Of a stretch of 64,000 nucleotides of DNA, positions 50,909-62,056 are shown piece after piece. Positions within the stretch are counted from its first letter, which is position 1, and each line of letters begins with the position of its first letter. Source of the DNA: Sphagnum compactum (Eukaryota; Bryophyta; Sphagnopsida; Sphagnales); assembly GCA_965153455.1 (NCBI GenBank), contig OZ234498.1:7812001-7876000 (forward strand), read 5' to 3'. The position numbers and the translations under genes were made by a program. The notes beneath the pieces are model-generated. The model was given only the letters and a program-made list of their open reading frames with translations, did no database searches and was not told the DNA's origin.

Positions 50909-52940
50909 CACTGATTGGAAGTGTGGATGGAGCTCACATTTTGTGTTTTTCCTCCTTTTTGTTTGTTTGTTTGTTTGTTTGTGTGTGTGTGTTTGAAGAT
51001 TATGGAGAGCTTGGAGCATGCCTTAAAACGAAGAGCTCCAATCCTTGCAGAGTATCTGGGAGGGGCAGTCACTTGTGATGCTTACCACATGACCGATCCT
51101 CGAGTCGATGGGTTGGGTGTTTCCAGTTGCATTGAGAAAAGCTTGCAAAGTGCGGGAGTTTCTCCAGAGGAGGTAATAAAAATGCTCCTTCACATCATCC
51201 TCTGATACTCTGCTCCTTAAACCCTAAAACCCTTAAACCCTAAACCACTTGCTCTTAGTGACCAACTTCAAATAGACTTTGCTAAGACAACCCCACCCAC
51301 CCACCCACCAGAATTAGGGTTCAGGAAAGGATGAATTTAAGCCCTTTTTTTTGTTTCAAGAGAGTTGGAGATTTGCTTACTTTGATTTCAGCGTGTTACC
51401 CATTTCATGCTATAAATTAATACTTATGCCACCCATTGTTATGAAACAGGTTAACTATATTAATGCTCATGCAACCTCGACAATTGCGGGCGATATGGCT
51501 GAGGTTAATGCTATCAAAAAAGTCTTCAAAAATACTTCAGAGATCAAGGTTAATGGAACCAAGGTAAATTTTTTTTAATTTAATTTTTTTAAATTAAATT
51601 AAATTAAATTATTTAAAAAAAATCTTTATTAAAAAAACCTGTCTTAACATGAACTGACATAAGTGGTCTCAATTTTTTTATACTCTGAGCTCACATACTT
51701 ATTTTATGCAAATGGAAATCTTTAAGGTCTAACAGTTGGCAGATTATTATTATGTCATTTTGTTGATCCCACATTATATGACATAATCTTCCAGTGATGA
51801 TCACATTCTATGTCCGTGTTCCTAAACCCTAAACTTGCTGTGATTGAGAAAAGAGTTAAAACCCTAAACCCTAAACCCTAAACCCTTGCCAGTTTCCAAA
51901 GCTTACATGATCCTTGGGGTTTTAACAGTCGATGATTGGACATGGCCTTGGTGCTGCCGGCGCACTTGAAGCTATTGCAACAATTAAAGCGATTGAAACT
52001 GGCTGGTTACATCCCACCATAAACCAATTTGTAAGACCTTTAATTATTTATTATTATTATTATTATTATTTCCAAATCCATTATTGTTTTGCTGCTTTGA
52101 AAGGGTTTAGGTTTTTAAGTTTTTAGGGTTTAGGGTTTAGGGTTTTAGGGACCTGAGTGGAGGAGTATCTTTTTTCCTCAGAGTTGGATTGCGGTTTCAA
52201 TCAAAATGGGAACTTGTTTTTTTTGAAAAATGAGGGTTCAAAATTTTGTCACTTTTTTTTTTCAACCAAAAAAAAGTGGGAGAACTTTAGAAATTTGTGG
52301 TTTTTCTAGTATAAAATTTGACTAACTTTTTGTTTTAAAAAAAAATTATGAAAAATTCACCTAATGTTTTATATTTTTATAAAAAATTTAATTTAATTTA
52401 AATTAATTATGCAAACCTTGTTGCTAATAATCCTTGAGAGTTTTGGGTAGGTAATCATCATCATCATATAATGGCAATTTGGCTTTGAAATTTTTTAGTC
52501 TCTTCCCTTTTCGAATTTTTTTGACAATCTTAATATTTAGCTATTTTTATTATGATTTTTGCACGAGTTTGCAGAATCAAGAGGAGCTGGTGACATTTGA
52601 TACCGTGCCAAATTTGAAGAAGCAACACCAAGTACATGTTGGTGCGTATCTTTTAACCATTTTTTTTGAGTATGAATTTCCTTTTGTACGACTTTTCTCT
52701 TTTAAAATGAAAATTTTAGCTGACACCCAAAATAAATAAATAAATAAATATTAAAAAATCAGACTTTCTCTTAAGAATTTTATCTGACACTAACCCCCCA
52801 AATAAAAATAAAAATAAAAATCTCCAAAAATCTCATTTTCTCCTTGTTTTTTTCCTTGTTGGGTTGCTGCAGCAATTTCCAACTCTTTTGGGTTTGGTGG
52901 ACACAATTCATGTGTTGTAATGGCACCATACACAATATGA
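47961..52940 (+). CDS. KAS1: 3-oxoacyl-ACP synthase I, plastid (8 exons)
   Basis: Beta-ketoacyl-ACP synthase I of the plastid type II fatty acid synthase; it condenses malonyl-ACP with growing acyl-ACP, mainly the C4 to C16 steps. Exons 47961-48225, 49221-49588, 49884-50315, 50999-51172, 51450-51563, 51929-52030, 52575-52641 and 52873-52940 are all phase-consistent and give 529 aa. Residues 1 to about 115 are Ser/Thr/Ala-rich and act as the likely transit peptide. The mature part starts near [18 protein letters not shown]. The active-site Cys is in [10 protein letters not shown] (C280), the catalytic His residues in NAHATST (H420) and SMIGH (H456), with K451 before the latter; the glycine-rich end is FGFGGHNS. 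The [10 protein letters not shown] and YHMTDPR motifs fit KASI. The ATG follows directly on a (ga)n tract. Confidence 0.95.
48529..48908. mobile_element. Possible MITE-like insertion in KASI intron 1
   Basis: About 380 bases, GC-richer than the surrounding intron, with imperfect terminal inverted repeats tatggaatgg (48529) and ccattccaca (to 48908). Internally, cttgccc / gggcaag and gcccatt / aatgggc recur in both orientations, giving strong folding potential. A clear target-site duplication was not found, and the open frame on the minus strand has no recognisable domain. Confidence 0.45.
51216..51247. repeat. Telomere-like CCCTAAA motifs in KASI intron 4
   Basis: Degenerate ccctaaa units (aaaccctaaaacccttaaac) lie in the intron between exons 4 and 5. 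Confidence 0.75.
51858..51885. repeat. Interstitial telomere repeat (CCCTAAA) in KASI intron 5
   Basis: About four uninterrupted ccctaaa units just upstream of exon 6 of KASI. This is the plant telomere repeat in C-strand orientation. Confidence 0.9.
52121..52150. repeat. Interstitial telomere repeat (TTTAGGG) in KASI intron 6
   Basis: About four ttt(t)aggg units after exon 6, in the orientation opposite to the intron 5 copy. Confidence 0.88.
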
Positions 52941-53068
52941 AAACATGGAGGAAGGACCGACCGACCAACCAACAGACTGACTTACTGACCAATGGGTTGT
53001 TCCTCTTTTTATCTCACATTAAAACACTAGATTTTTCACACTAGATTTTCACACTAGATTTTTTTTTC

Positions 53069-53101
<33 letters not shown>

Positions 53102-54262
53102 CCCGAGGTTTTTTTTTTTTTCTTCTATCAATCCAAAGTGTATTTAGTGTTCCCATAAAACCCTAATGTCATACACAAATAATTCACAACTGTAACATAC
53201 GGGCTTTTGATGATGGGGATTAGTGTCTTCAATAAGTTTTTTTTTCCTTTTTTTCTTTTTTTTTTTTTTAAAAGCCCTGTGGGGAAGTTGGTTTAGTCAA
53301 TGAAGGTATGGTGATGCGGATGGTAGGTGGAGAAGAAGAAAATTGTGTGCCAAAAATTATTAGAACCCAATAATGGCTACCCAACAAACCTTGTTTGATT
53401 TCAAAGGCGCTCTCTCTCTCTCCAGTCATAATACCCAAAAGCAATATCCATAGAAATCAAGATGTAAATGGAATTTTTAAACAACCCCCCAAAAGAAATT
53501 ACTATTATTATTATTGTAATTATTTTCATCATTATTATTGTTATTATTATTATTATTATTATTATGATTCCAGTTGGACTTCGAAAATATTAGGGTTTTG
53601 AGAAGTAGATAAAATTTCCATACAATTGTGGTGAAAAAACATTCATACTGTGTAGTAGGCAAACAATGTGTCAGGTGTTCTCCATGTGTGCAACATTGAC
53701 ATTTGTGAGAAGGAAGTTAGATATTCGTTTTCTGGCTGGCAAAACAATGACAATCTTTTTGCTGCAAGTAAATGTGACGACATTATTATCCACTCATGTG
53801 TTGTGATAATGAAAAACAGATTTTGACGGGATTTTTTTTTCATTTGTGAATTTTTTTTCATACACACAAAAAGGGGTTATGAAATCTGCATCCAAGCAGC
53901 AAAAGGGTTACGGTATCATTAGGCCAATAAGAGCCTGGGGTGGTACCTGGTGCTTAACTAGTAAGGCGACCTGGTGGCTTCTACGTATGTAGATGGATGT
54001 GTAGTATGGTTAATATTATATGGACTTGCCACCGTTGCTAGTCTTACAGAGCATAATGCCCTCATAACAGGGGTGGCGTTGAAGAGTGAGTGTCATATCC
54101 CCATGGGTAGCGCTCACAAATGGGACAAAAATTACCAACACCCAAAATTGCAACAGGCAGATTTTCATGGCAAGTGCTCAAAATGGAAAAAAAAAATTTA
54201 CCTGACCCAGAACATTACAAACGAATGCTGTTCCAGAGCAATTGTTGTTGACATCCATCTAC
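52941..54262. other. Convergent intergenic DNA between KASI and DUF1853 gene
   Basis: Holds the 3' ends of two converging genes. Long T runs (53071-53101, 53109-53120), a (tta)n stretch (about 53499-53563) and a GC-richer patch at 53930-54130 with no coding signature. No gene is supportable. Confidence 0.45.
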
Positions 54263-57200
54263 TTACGGGTCTGAACTGTTAAGCTGTCCGAGCTGCTGCA
54301 AGCTTGGAGACCAAGATACAACATAACCATGAGGTTTATACAGTTTGCTGATTGGCCATGTGTTTTCCACAATGAAACCACGACTGGTTTCAATCCAGGC
54401 CCCCTGTGTACCACCTGATGATGACTTCTGTTGGGTAGTTGAGTACTCAGTGGTTGCACCTTGGGTAGTTGAGTACATGACCTTTGCAGCTTGGGTCTCC
54501 TCCTCAACTTTCAGCACCTGTTCATGTTTCCAGCTTGTTTCCCAGCATAATTCGGCAACAAGAAAACGGGATTTCTTAGGCATACACAATCTTCCAGCTT
54601 CAGCTTGGACACCAGCAGCTACAACGAGGAATGCTTCAACCGAAAGGATCTGAGCGCACCTTTCCTTATCAGAACTCGGTATTATGACAGGTGAGAGCCA
54701 CTCAAGTTTTGGCACAATGTACCACATACTTCCACAATGATGCGGCAGGTAAGCAAACTCCGTCAAATCTTGTGTCCACCACCCCATCCAATGCTTCATG
54801 TTCAAGCTACTCTTGGCCGGAAGTTTTTCCCCATCACTTGCACTGTTTTGCTTCTGGTTCTTGTCATCCCTGATTGCAGTCACATCATTGTTGTTTTTGT
54901 TTTCCCCTGAACTGTGCAGCTCCTGAACTGTGTTTTCTGTCTCTGACTGATCTTTTGCAATCCGTGTGCTGTTGTTGCTACAACCATTGTGTTCAGCTGA
55001 GTTGTGACTAGCAGTGTGGTAGTACTGTTGAGAATTCAAGTAATGCCAGAGCTTGTACTCATAGAAGAGGTAACCTTTCAACAATGCACGTGGGATGACT
55101 TTCACAACCTGCTCCATCTCTGCAACTTGCTCTTGCAAATCAGCAGCTTCACTGGTAAGGGTCATCATGTTGCTGTCATTTGCTCCATATTCTTCAACTG
55201 TTTCTGCCTCAATGTTTGAGTCAGAACTTCTGATCTCTGCTCCAGCTTCTTTGCCATAGAGATTCCACAGCATGACAGCAGCACAAGGGTTGCTGGAAAG
55301 AGCGAGCTGATTGCAAAGCCTAGATTTGCGATCAAGCAAAGTCTCACCCACATGGGGACCAAGAAAGCAACCAAGGAACTCATCCGCATCCTTCACATAA
55401 TCTAAAGCTCTTCCTCGTGAAGTGGTAACAAATTTTGTAGCTGCTGCATCAGCATCCTCCTTGTTAGCGTTATTACTATTTCCTGTCTCGCTCAAGATGG
55501 AGCAGCCATGTTCTTTGTCACTCTCTTTAGCATCTTTGCAGCTCCAGGCAGCATGATCAGGTGTTGTCATACCAAAGACTTCCCATGGCCCTGCATATAA
55601 CAAATACTTCACAGAAACCTCCCAATGCTGCACCTCCAAATCATGTGCAGCAGAGTTGTGATTGTTTGTGAGAGCTGCAGCTGAATCCTGAGCTGCTGGC
55701 GCTGCTGTTGCTGGTCTTGCTTGAAACAAGAAATCAAACTCACCAATTGTGGTGGTGATGCCCTTCCCTAACCTTAAGCGTTCCAATTTCCGGAGTAGCT
55801 TCCTCTTGCGCTTTCCAAGCAACTCTGTGGGATTGTCTGTTGGCTCAAGTCTTGAATTTACTCTCTCAGATGCTGCTGCTGAAGAAGACAGAGTCGCTTC
55901 CAAAACTGGCACAATTGGACTGCTTCTTGTACCAGCAGCGGGCACAACAAATCCTCCATCTGAAGAAGAAGACACTTGAAGTTCTTCCCTCTCTGACAAC
56001 AACAAACCTTGATCCTGAGAAGTTTTAGTCACCGTTTGGAGTACTTGCTGCGATGTGTGCAGTTGATGAACATTGATGAGAGGTGAAAACCGCAACACAT
56101 ATTCAACACACAAGGCGAAATGGTCCCCTGTCAACACAAAACTCTCACAACAACAACAATAATATGTCTCAGGAGTTACTGTAATCACAGAGACTGAAAC
56201 CCAAAGCATCTGAGTCAAAGAGAGATTTAACATTTTGAGTCTTAGGAGCTTAGGGTTAGGGCAATTCACACTTGTTTAGGTAACAATCATCAGTGGAGGG
56301 AAGAAGAGGAGGAGAAAGCAGCAAGCACATACCCAATCGGGTACTTGGCCTGTGTGAAGAGAACCATGCCTCGACATCTGACACTTGTAGGCTCTTCAAC
56401 CAAACTTTGGTGCTTGCCCACTGACTGTGACTTCCTCCCACCAACTCGGCACTTACAACTGGCAGCTTTCTCAATAGTGACAATGGAAACAAAATCAAAA
56501 GACAAAATAAAATAGTAACTCACAGACATGCTTGAACTCATCTCTGACGATGGGTTCCGTTGTTCAAGTGGTTAGTTCTTAATTGTACAAGTCATGTGTA
56601 GACCAAAAAAAAAATTGGCACAGGCACTTGTCCATGACATGCAGGACTGATCTGTTTCTAGCCTTGATTGCGCTACTAGATTAAACCCCTACTTGTCCCC
56701 TGTTTGTTGAACAATAGGAAGTGAGAGTAATTGCCCTTACCTCAACAGAGTTTGACAAAAGGGAGGGTCCAGCAATTATGAATCCAATGTCCCGCAGCAG
56801 CCTGCAGAACTCACACACACAATTGTTAGAAAATATTGTAGCAACTAGGGACAAACCCATGAACATCGTCAATCCAATACAATTGTTGATGGCGGCACAA
56901 AGTGTGACTCCTTGTTGGCATAGTTTCTGTAGTTCATTGAAAGCTATTACATGTATGTCCATGGGGGGGAAAAAAAGAGTAAGAGACATTGCAAAAATTT
57001 GCAGAGCATCTACGAATGACTATACTTGTGAGGTAATCTCTTGATAAATTGCAAGTGCTCCAGGATTTCTGCACAAGTAAGATCTTCTGTCAGCCGCTGT
57101 TTGCTTCATATGTTCTTGAGATTCTGCACAACAACAACCAAGAAAAAACACTCCACTTGCCATGCCACAAAGTTTAACCCTAAAAACTACATCTGCAACA

Positions 57201-57859
57201 AAGTTTGAATCCCTTCAAGAATCCTCCTCCAAATGTCAGTTCAGCAAATAGTGATTTAGGGTTTGGTTTAGAGAAGAAGAAAAAGAAGAGGAAGAAGAGG
57301 AAGAAGAAGCAAAATTAGGGTTTGGTAGGAGTGAGTGAGCGAGTGAGTACATCTTCTCTCATTTTGCTGCTTTCTTGAAGCCATCTTCCTCAGTCTACTA
57401 GTACACTGCAGATTTTCTTGATGTGTTCCAGATACCCAATTGCTTACCATGAGAATTTATGAGCAACTGCTGCTGCTGCTGCTGCATCTCTTGAAGCATA
57501 GAAGATGAAGTCATATCCAATTCCACTTCTTTGATGATACCCACTTGTGACGCTGCATCAGCTTTGTTGTTCTCTTCTTCTATGCCTGCAGGATTTGATG
57601 AGTTCTCAGACAACATTGTTCTAAAATCTCTCCTTGCAATTCCTAGACACAGTTTGCAGCACACCCATGATCTCTCCTTCAACACACTTGCATGTTGTCG
57701 TTGTTGCTGTTGTTGCAGCCTATGAGACAAAAGCCCACAACTACCACCACCACCTTTCCTCTCCCCTCCTCTTCTTACACACAAGTTTGCTGCAACTGTA
57801 AGGTCACAAGGAAGCCCAAAGCTGGTGTGATCCAATCTGGAAACAGATCTCTTTAGCAT
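54263..57859 (-). CDS. DUF1853 family protein, PD-(D/E)XK-like pattern (5 exons)
   Basis: Exons, descending: 57859-57448, 57086-57026, 56801-56741, 56465-56333 and 56127-54263. They splice in phase to 843 aa. Residues 1-138 are a Cys-, Gln- and basic-rich leader of unknown role, possibly organelle targeting. The family pattern, recalled from bacterial DUF1853 proteins, appears in order: LLRDIGFIIAGPSLL (159-173), SDVEAW, RLGDHFALCVEYVL, IGEFDFLF (350-357), HWEVSVKYLL (390-399), FLGPHVGETLLDRKSRLCNQ (476-495), LLKGYLFYEY (571-580), HWMGWW (668-673), SRGFIVENTWP near the C-terminus. Insertions between blocks are long, hydrophilic and Asn/Ser-rich. The EFDF and WEVSVK blocks recall a restriction-nuclease-like core, but activity is inference. 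It lies head-to-tail with XRCC4, about 0.9 kb apart, and converges with KASI. The exon 2 acceptor is the weakest junction. Confidence 0.8.
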
Positions 57860-58757
57860 TTCCTCTGGTTTTCTTGGTCAATTCCAGAGGAAACCAAAGC
57901 AAAAAAGGCACCTTCTTTGAACCTCAAAGCCTTGAGGCTTTGAAGATGAAATCAGCCTCAATCAAAGCTTGCAGATTTGCAGAACATGGGAGATTCTGCT
58001 GATGATCAGCTGATAACTGACTTGTTAGAATACCATAGTAATAACTTGGCAACCTGGACACTAATAATTTGTGTTGATTTTCAGAAAGTGTTGACATTTT
58101 TTTAATACTTTTTTTTCAAAGAATGAAATTGTGTGAAGGAAAAGTAGGGAACATTTTTTGTATGTTCTGCAATATTCTACTTTTGAACATGGAATTTTCA
58201 ATATAGAACAATTATTCAACATTTTACATATTGACCTTGCCATGGAAACACTACTGTAACCCCAAAAAAGAATAAATTAACCTCTGCAATTGCTTACAAA
58301 CCAATGTCATGATGCTAGTAAAGAGACCATTCAAATGTATTACATAACAAGAGAAAAATTGCTCAGTATACAAGGAGAAGAGAAAGACAAAGAGCAACCA
58401 TCAAAGAAAGACACAGTGTAACTACAATCCACATTTTGTGCAAATCTGAATACATGGTCCCTTCAACTTGCTTGTGCACTTGCTGAATAGCCCAATGTTG
58501 CTTTACCCGTGCCAATAACAAGTACAACACTCTTGCCTGTTTCTCAGTGAGCTGAAGATTCACAGTTCTACCTACCTTTTCCTCCGACAGAGGTGCGACA
58601 GGCAACAAAATGATGGAAGGTTCCCCAAGTAAATCACTGTTTCGGTCCAGTCTGTGCATAAGTTTGTGTCAAAATTTCACCATGCATAAACATGGTTTAC
58701 AGCAACCTCACACCCATCTGCATTTAGTATCAAGAAGTCATCCCAAAAGGCAAGCAT
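57860..58757 (-). other. Region between XRCC4 and the DUF1853 gene
   Basis: It should hold the XRCC4 3' UTR and the DUF1853 promoter. A 98-codon minus-strand open frame (58659-58363) ends with a hydrophobic segment (MWIVVTLCLSLMVALCLSLL); whether it is an alternative last exon, a small tail-anchored protein or untranslated DNA cannot be decided. Confidence 0.4.
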
Positions 58758-61261
58758 TTAACCTCGACGACGTTTTCGAGGGGCACTCTTGTAAGTGCCA
58801 CCTCTTAGAAGTGCGGCGGCAGCATCAGTTGAACCTGCATCCACATTCGTAGGGCCTACAGAAGCATCATTACTGTGCATATCTATGTCTTGATAAGGTT
58901 GGGTGGCATCTTGATCCACCAAGGCTGCACCAGAAGCCTCCGGTTTATCCTCATGAACCTTCTTCAGCCCGTCTTCCTGGTCAGCTCTAGAGGGTGAGAT
59001 AGCAGATCTGCTTGGTGGCTCTGGAATTAATGATCCTTGATTAGCTCCAATCACTTCATGGTCATTGTCATCACCAGTGTCACTCTCACTTTCTGTCTCA
59101 CCTTCTGACTCATCTTCCCCTTGTCTGGGATCAGGGCTGTGAGTCACAAGTCCCCTCTCAGCCAACTGGTCCCGCAGCTTTCTGAGCATCCCTTTCTTGG
59201 AGTTCAAAACTGCCACACACTGGACCAAACAGCTTCACATATTTTTAGTACTACATGCTGTCTGTATGTCTTGGGCTCCATGAGTTGCCCTGAGCCTTCT
59301 TAAATCCATATTCTGCTGAAAATGAAAGCTTGCTGGATTGATGTTCACTCACCCTTCTAATAAGGTATTCTTCAGATTGAACCTTCTCATTTTTGAAGCG
59401 CTCACTTTGTTCCTGAGAGGCTTTTGCTTCTTTTTGCATACGCTCAAAGTTGCGAGTTTTCCTCACAAGTTGCTCCTGCAGTCTTGACAAACTGTGGGTA
59501 GTTAGCACAGCAAAGAAAGTGGACCATGACTCTTGAAATTTTTGCATCATACATTCCAACACTTGCCAGTTCAGCTTGGACTGATGAGCAGCACACATCC
59601 ACCCAAAAGGATTTGTTTGCTCAAGTGGGGACAAGAGGTTGGCAGATCCATTGAATACGGTTGGGTGGACTAGAAACTCTCACACTGAGATCACAATTTG
59701 CTTGCAGTAGAAATTCCAGCAAACCCAAAGTCACTGTCTGTGGATCAGTGGTGCTCCGAAGTGTCATGCTGGCATTCAGAACCACACCATTTTCCTTGTC
59801 CTCAATCCCAAACAATAACTGCACTAACATCCACCCACATTCACAATCCCTCTGTCAACATGCAAAGTCTGTCCTGTTCTATCTAATATGAGTTCACTAA
59901 ATTTCTCTTCTGAGTCAGAAAAGACAGAAAAAATAGGCAAAAGAAATTATAGACCTAAAGAATTCCAGTCATAGATCCTATGGAGTTTTGAGAAAGCATG
60001 TAGACAAAGGAGAAAGTACCTTTTTCTCATTGCCACTGCCACTGGACATGAAGGTATATTTGGAGTTTGGTTGCTGGTGGCTAAGATGGAGCTTTATATT
60101 ATCCATAACCCACTTCATGTCCTTATCCCATGTATCCATCCTTCCACTGACATATTCCTCCGAGCCTGTTACACACAGCCAGAATCGCAGAAACACCAAC
60201 CCTCCATCATCCACATGGATAGAAACAGCAATTGTCATAATGCAGACATTCATCATTTCAGATTTTTGTTTTGCCTTCAAACAAATGGTACACTAAGAGG
60301 TAATCCAGCAACTGTGAGTTCAAAATGTGGGAAGAGAACCCCCCCCAAAAAAACCAGAAGGGTCACCAATTGAAAGATATCACCACATACAGATCTCTCT
60401 CAATAGAAGAAACCCAACCAACACTTATGATATGTCCACCTTGCATATCTTAATCCTTGCTTACATCCTCCTTCCTTTGCAATTCATCTCTTTCCCTTCC
60501 TCTTGGAACCCACAAGATCTAGTGAAATCAACTGCAACCACTAAGAGGAAGCATTGCAAACCTTCCTTGGCCCCTGTGGAAACTGTGACAGTGCATCACA
60601 GCAAACCCTAGTTTGCAACAGATTTTATTGTTCATTGACAGAGAATTTTTCCACCATCAAAATCATTGAGAAACAAACATTGTCCACTTGTTTTCCACCA
60701 TTAAAATTGTTGAGAAATAAACATACCCAAAATGTTTTCCATCATCAAAATTGTTGAGAACCAAACATGCACAAATGTTTTCCATCATCAAAATTGTTGA
60801 AAACCAAACATACCCAATTGTTTCCCACCATCAAAACTGTTGCGAAACCAACACACCCAAATATTTCCCGCCACCAAAATTGTTGAGAAACAAACATACC
60901 CAAATGCTTTCCATCATCAAAATTGTTGACAAACAAACATACCCAAGTCTTTCCCACCATCAAAATTGTTGACAAACAAACATACCCAAATGCTTTCCAT
61001 CATCAAAATCGTTGAGAAAACAAACATACCCAAATGTTTCACATCTCCTCCATCAAAAAATTGTTTGAGAAACATACATACATACATACATACATACATA
61101 CCTTCAAAAATCCACGCCTGAAGGCCATCGGACAATGCCAGAGAGAAAGTAGTTGGATTCCAAGTGCCCTTCACAAATAAAACCTTGTGGCCCACTGCTC
61201 CTTCCCATTTCACCTCCACAACTAGTTTTGTACAAGTTTCCCTGTCCACCACCTCCGCCAT
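58758..61261 (-). CDS. XRCC4: XRCC4, DNA ligase IV partner in NHEJ (5 exons)
   Basis: XRCC4 dimerises and stabilises DNA ligase IV in nuclear non-homologous end joining. Exons, descending: 61261-61102, 60165-60020, 59818-59684, 59475-59353 and 59219-58758, all in phase, giving 341 aa; Arabidopsis XRCC4 is shorter (about 264 aa). Head domain: VLFVKGTW (27-34), F39, D45-G46, W50, then W66 and HQQPNSKYTF (83-92). The head ends TVTLGLLEFLLQANCDLS (130-147), and the stalk begins EQLVRKTRNFERMQKEAK, continuing to VAVLNSKKGMLRKLRDQL as a coiled coil. The tail is acidic (GEDESEGETESESDTGDDND) and ends in a basic PRKRRRG, a probable nuclear signal. Intron 1 carries a 43-bp minisatellite, and its donor overlaps a (gtat)n microsatellite. 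Confidence 0.88.
60640..61075. repeat. 43-bp minisatellite in XRCC4 intron 1
   Basis: About nine to ten copies of a 43-bp unit (ttttccatcatcaaaattgt, then tgagaaacaaacatacccaa and atg). Some copies alternate between catcatcaaa and caccatcaaa and between gagaaa and gacaaa variants. The open frames across it arise because the unit lacks stop words; 43 is not a multiple of three. Confidence 0.93.
61076..61101. repeat. (GTAT)n microsatellite at the XRCC4 exon 1 donor
   Basis: Read on the minus strand, exon 1 ends GAAG and the intron opens gtatgtatgtatg, so the splice donor is the first unit of the tetranucleotide array. Confidence 0.85.
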
Positions 61262-61714
61262 CTTTACAACAAGTGCTCTCTTGTCCTACATCTCTTGATC
61301 TACCATATCTTTGCAACTCTCTTCTTCTACAATACAATCACCCATCTAATTGGAACGCATCGGCCTTCTCTCGTTCCACACAACCCAATTTTTACGTGTA
61401 GTTCTTCATCACTTACACTCCCATCAAACCCTAATTGTAAACCTAATTATAACCTTCTCTCTAGGATGGCCTCTAATTACCAAAAAATAAAATGTTTGGG
61501 TAGTTAACACCTAATTAATAAAACCTTAATTTTGATCATGATCAAGTTGTTACAAAAAATTTATTTTAATCTAAAGTTGAATATTTTTACCACCTACAAT
61601 TAGAATGTCTACATTTAATGATGATGTTGGGGTTTTTAATTAATATGTTGATGTGACGAATGCGAACATTAAATATCATCTTCCAATAAATGGAATTCAT
61701 TCATAGTGATAATT
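61262..61714 (-). promoter_or_regulatory. Upstream region of XRCC4
   Basis: Contains the promoter and leader expected for the minus-strand XRCC4 gene, followed by AT-rich DNA. No defined element can be placed by eye. Confidence 0.35.
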
Positions 61715-62056
61715 TTGAGTTAAATTTTAATTAACTTTCAGCTAAGTTCCAATTAGCTCTCAATTAAATTTTACTTAACTCCTAATTAAATCTTAGTTAA
61801 GTTTTAATTAACTCTTAGTTAAATCCTAGTTAATTCTTACTTAAATCTCAGTTAAGTTTTAATTCCTAATTAAGGTCAAGTTAACTTTGAATTGATTTCA
61901 AATTAATTTCTAATTAAGTCCTAATTGAATCTAAATTAACTCGAATTAAGTTTTAGTTAACTTCTAGTTAAGTCCTAGTTAAGTCTAATTAATTCTTAGT
62001 TAAATTCGAATTAATTTTTAGTTAAGTTTTAATTAACTCATAGTCAACTCCCAGTT
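61715..62056. repeat. Array of about 11-bp AGTTAAGTCCT / TTAATTAACTC units
   Basis: Some 340 bases are made of a degenerate word near agttaagtcct or aattaagttct, recurring at roughly 11-base spacing, with frequent aattaa cores in both orientations. Confidence 0.85.

Noticed and set aside
56565-56625. tRNA or SINE head (ccgttgttcaagtggttagt)
   Set aside because: Resembles an A-box, but no acceptor stem or B-box follows.
60745-61075. Open frames with NNFDDGKHLGMF repeats over XRCC4 intron 1
   Set aside because: Product of a 43-bp minisatellite whose period is not a multiple of three; intronic by the XRCC4 model.
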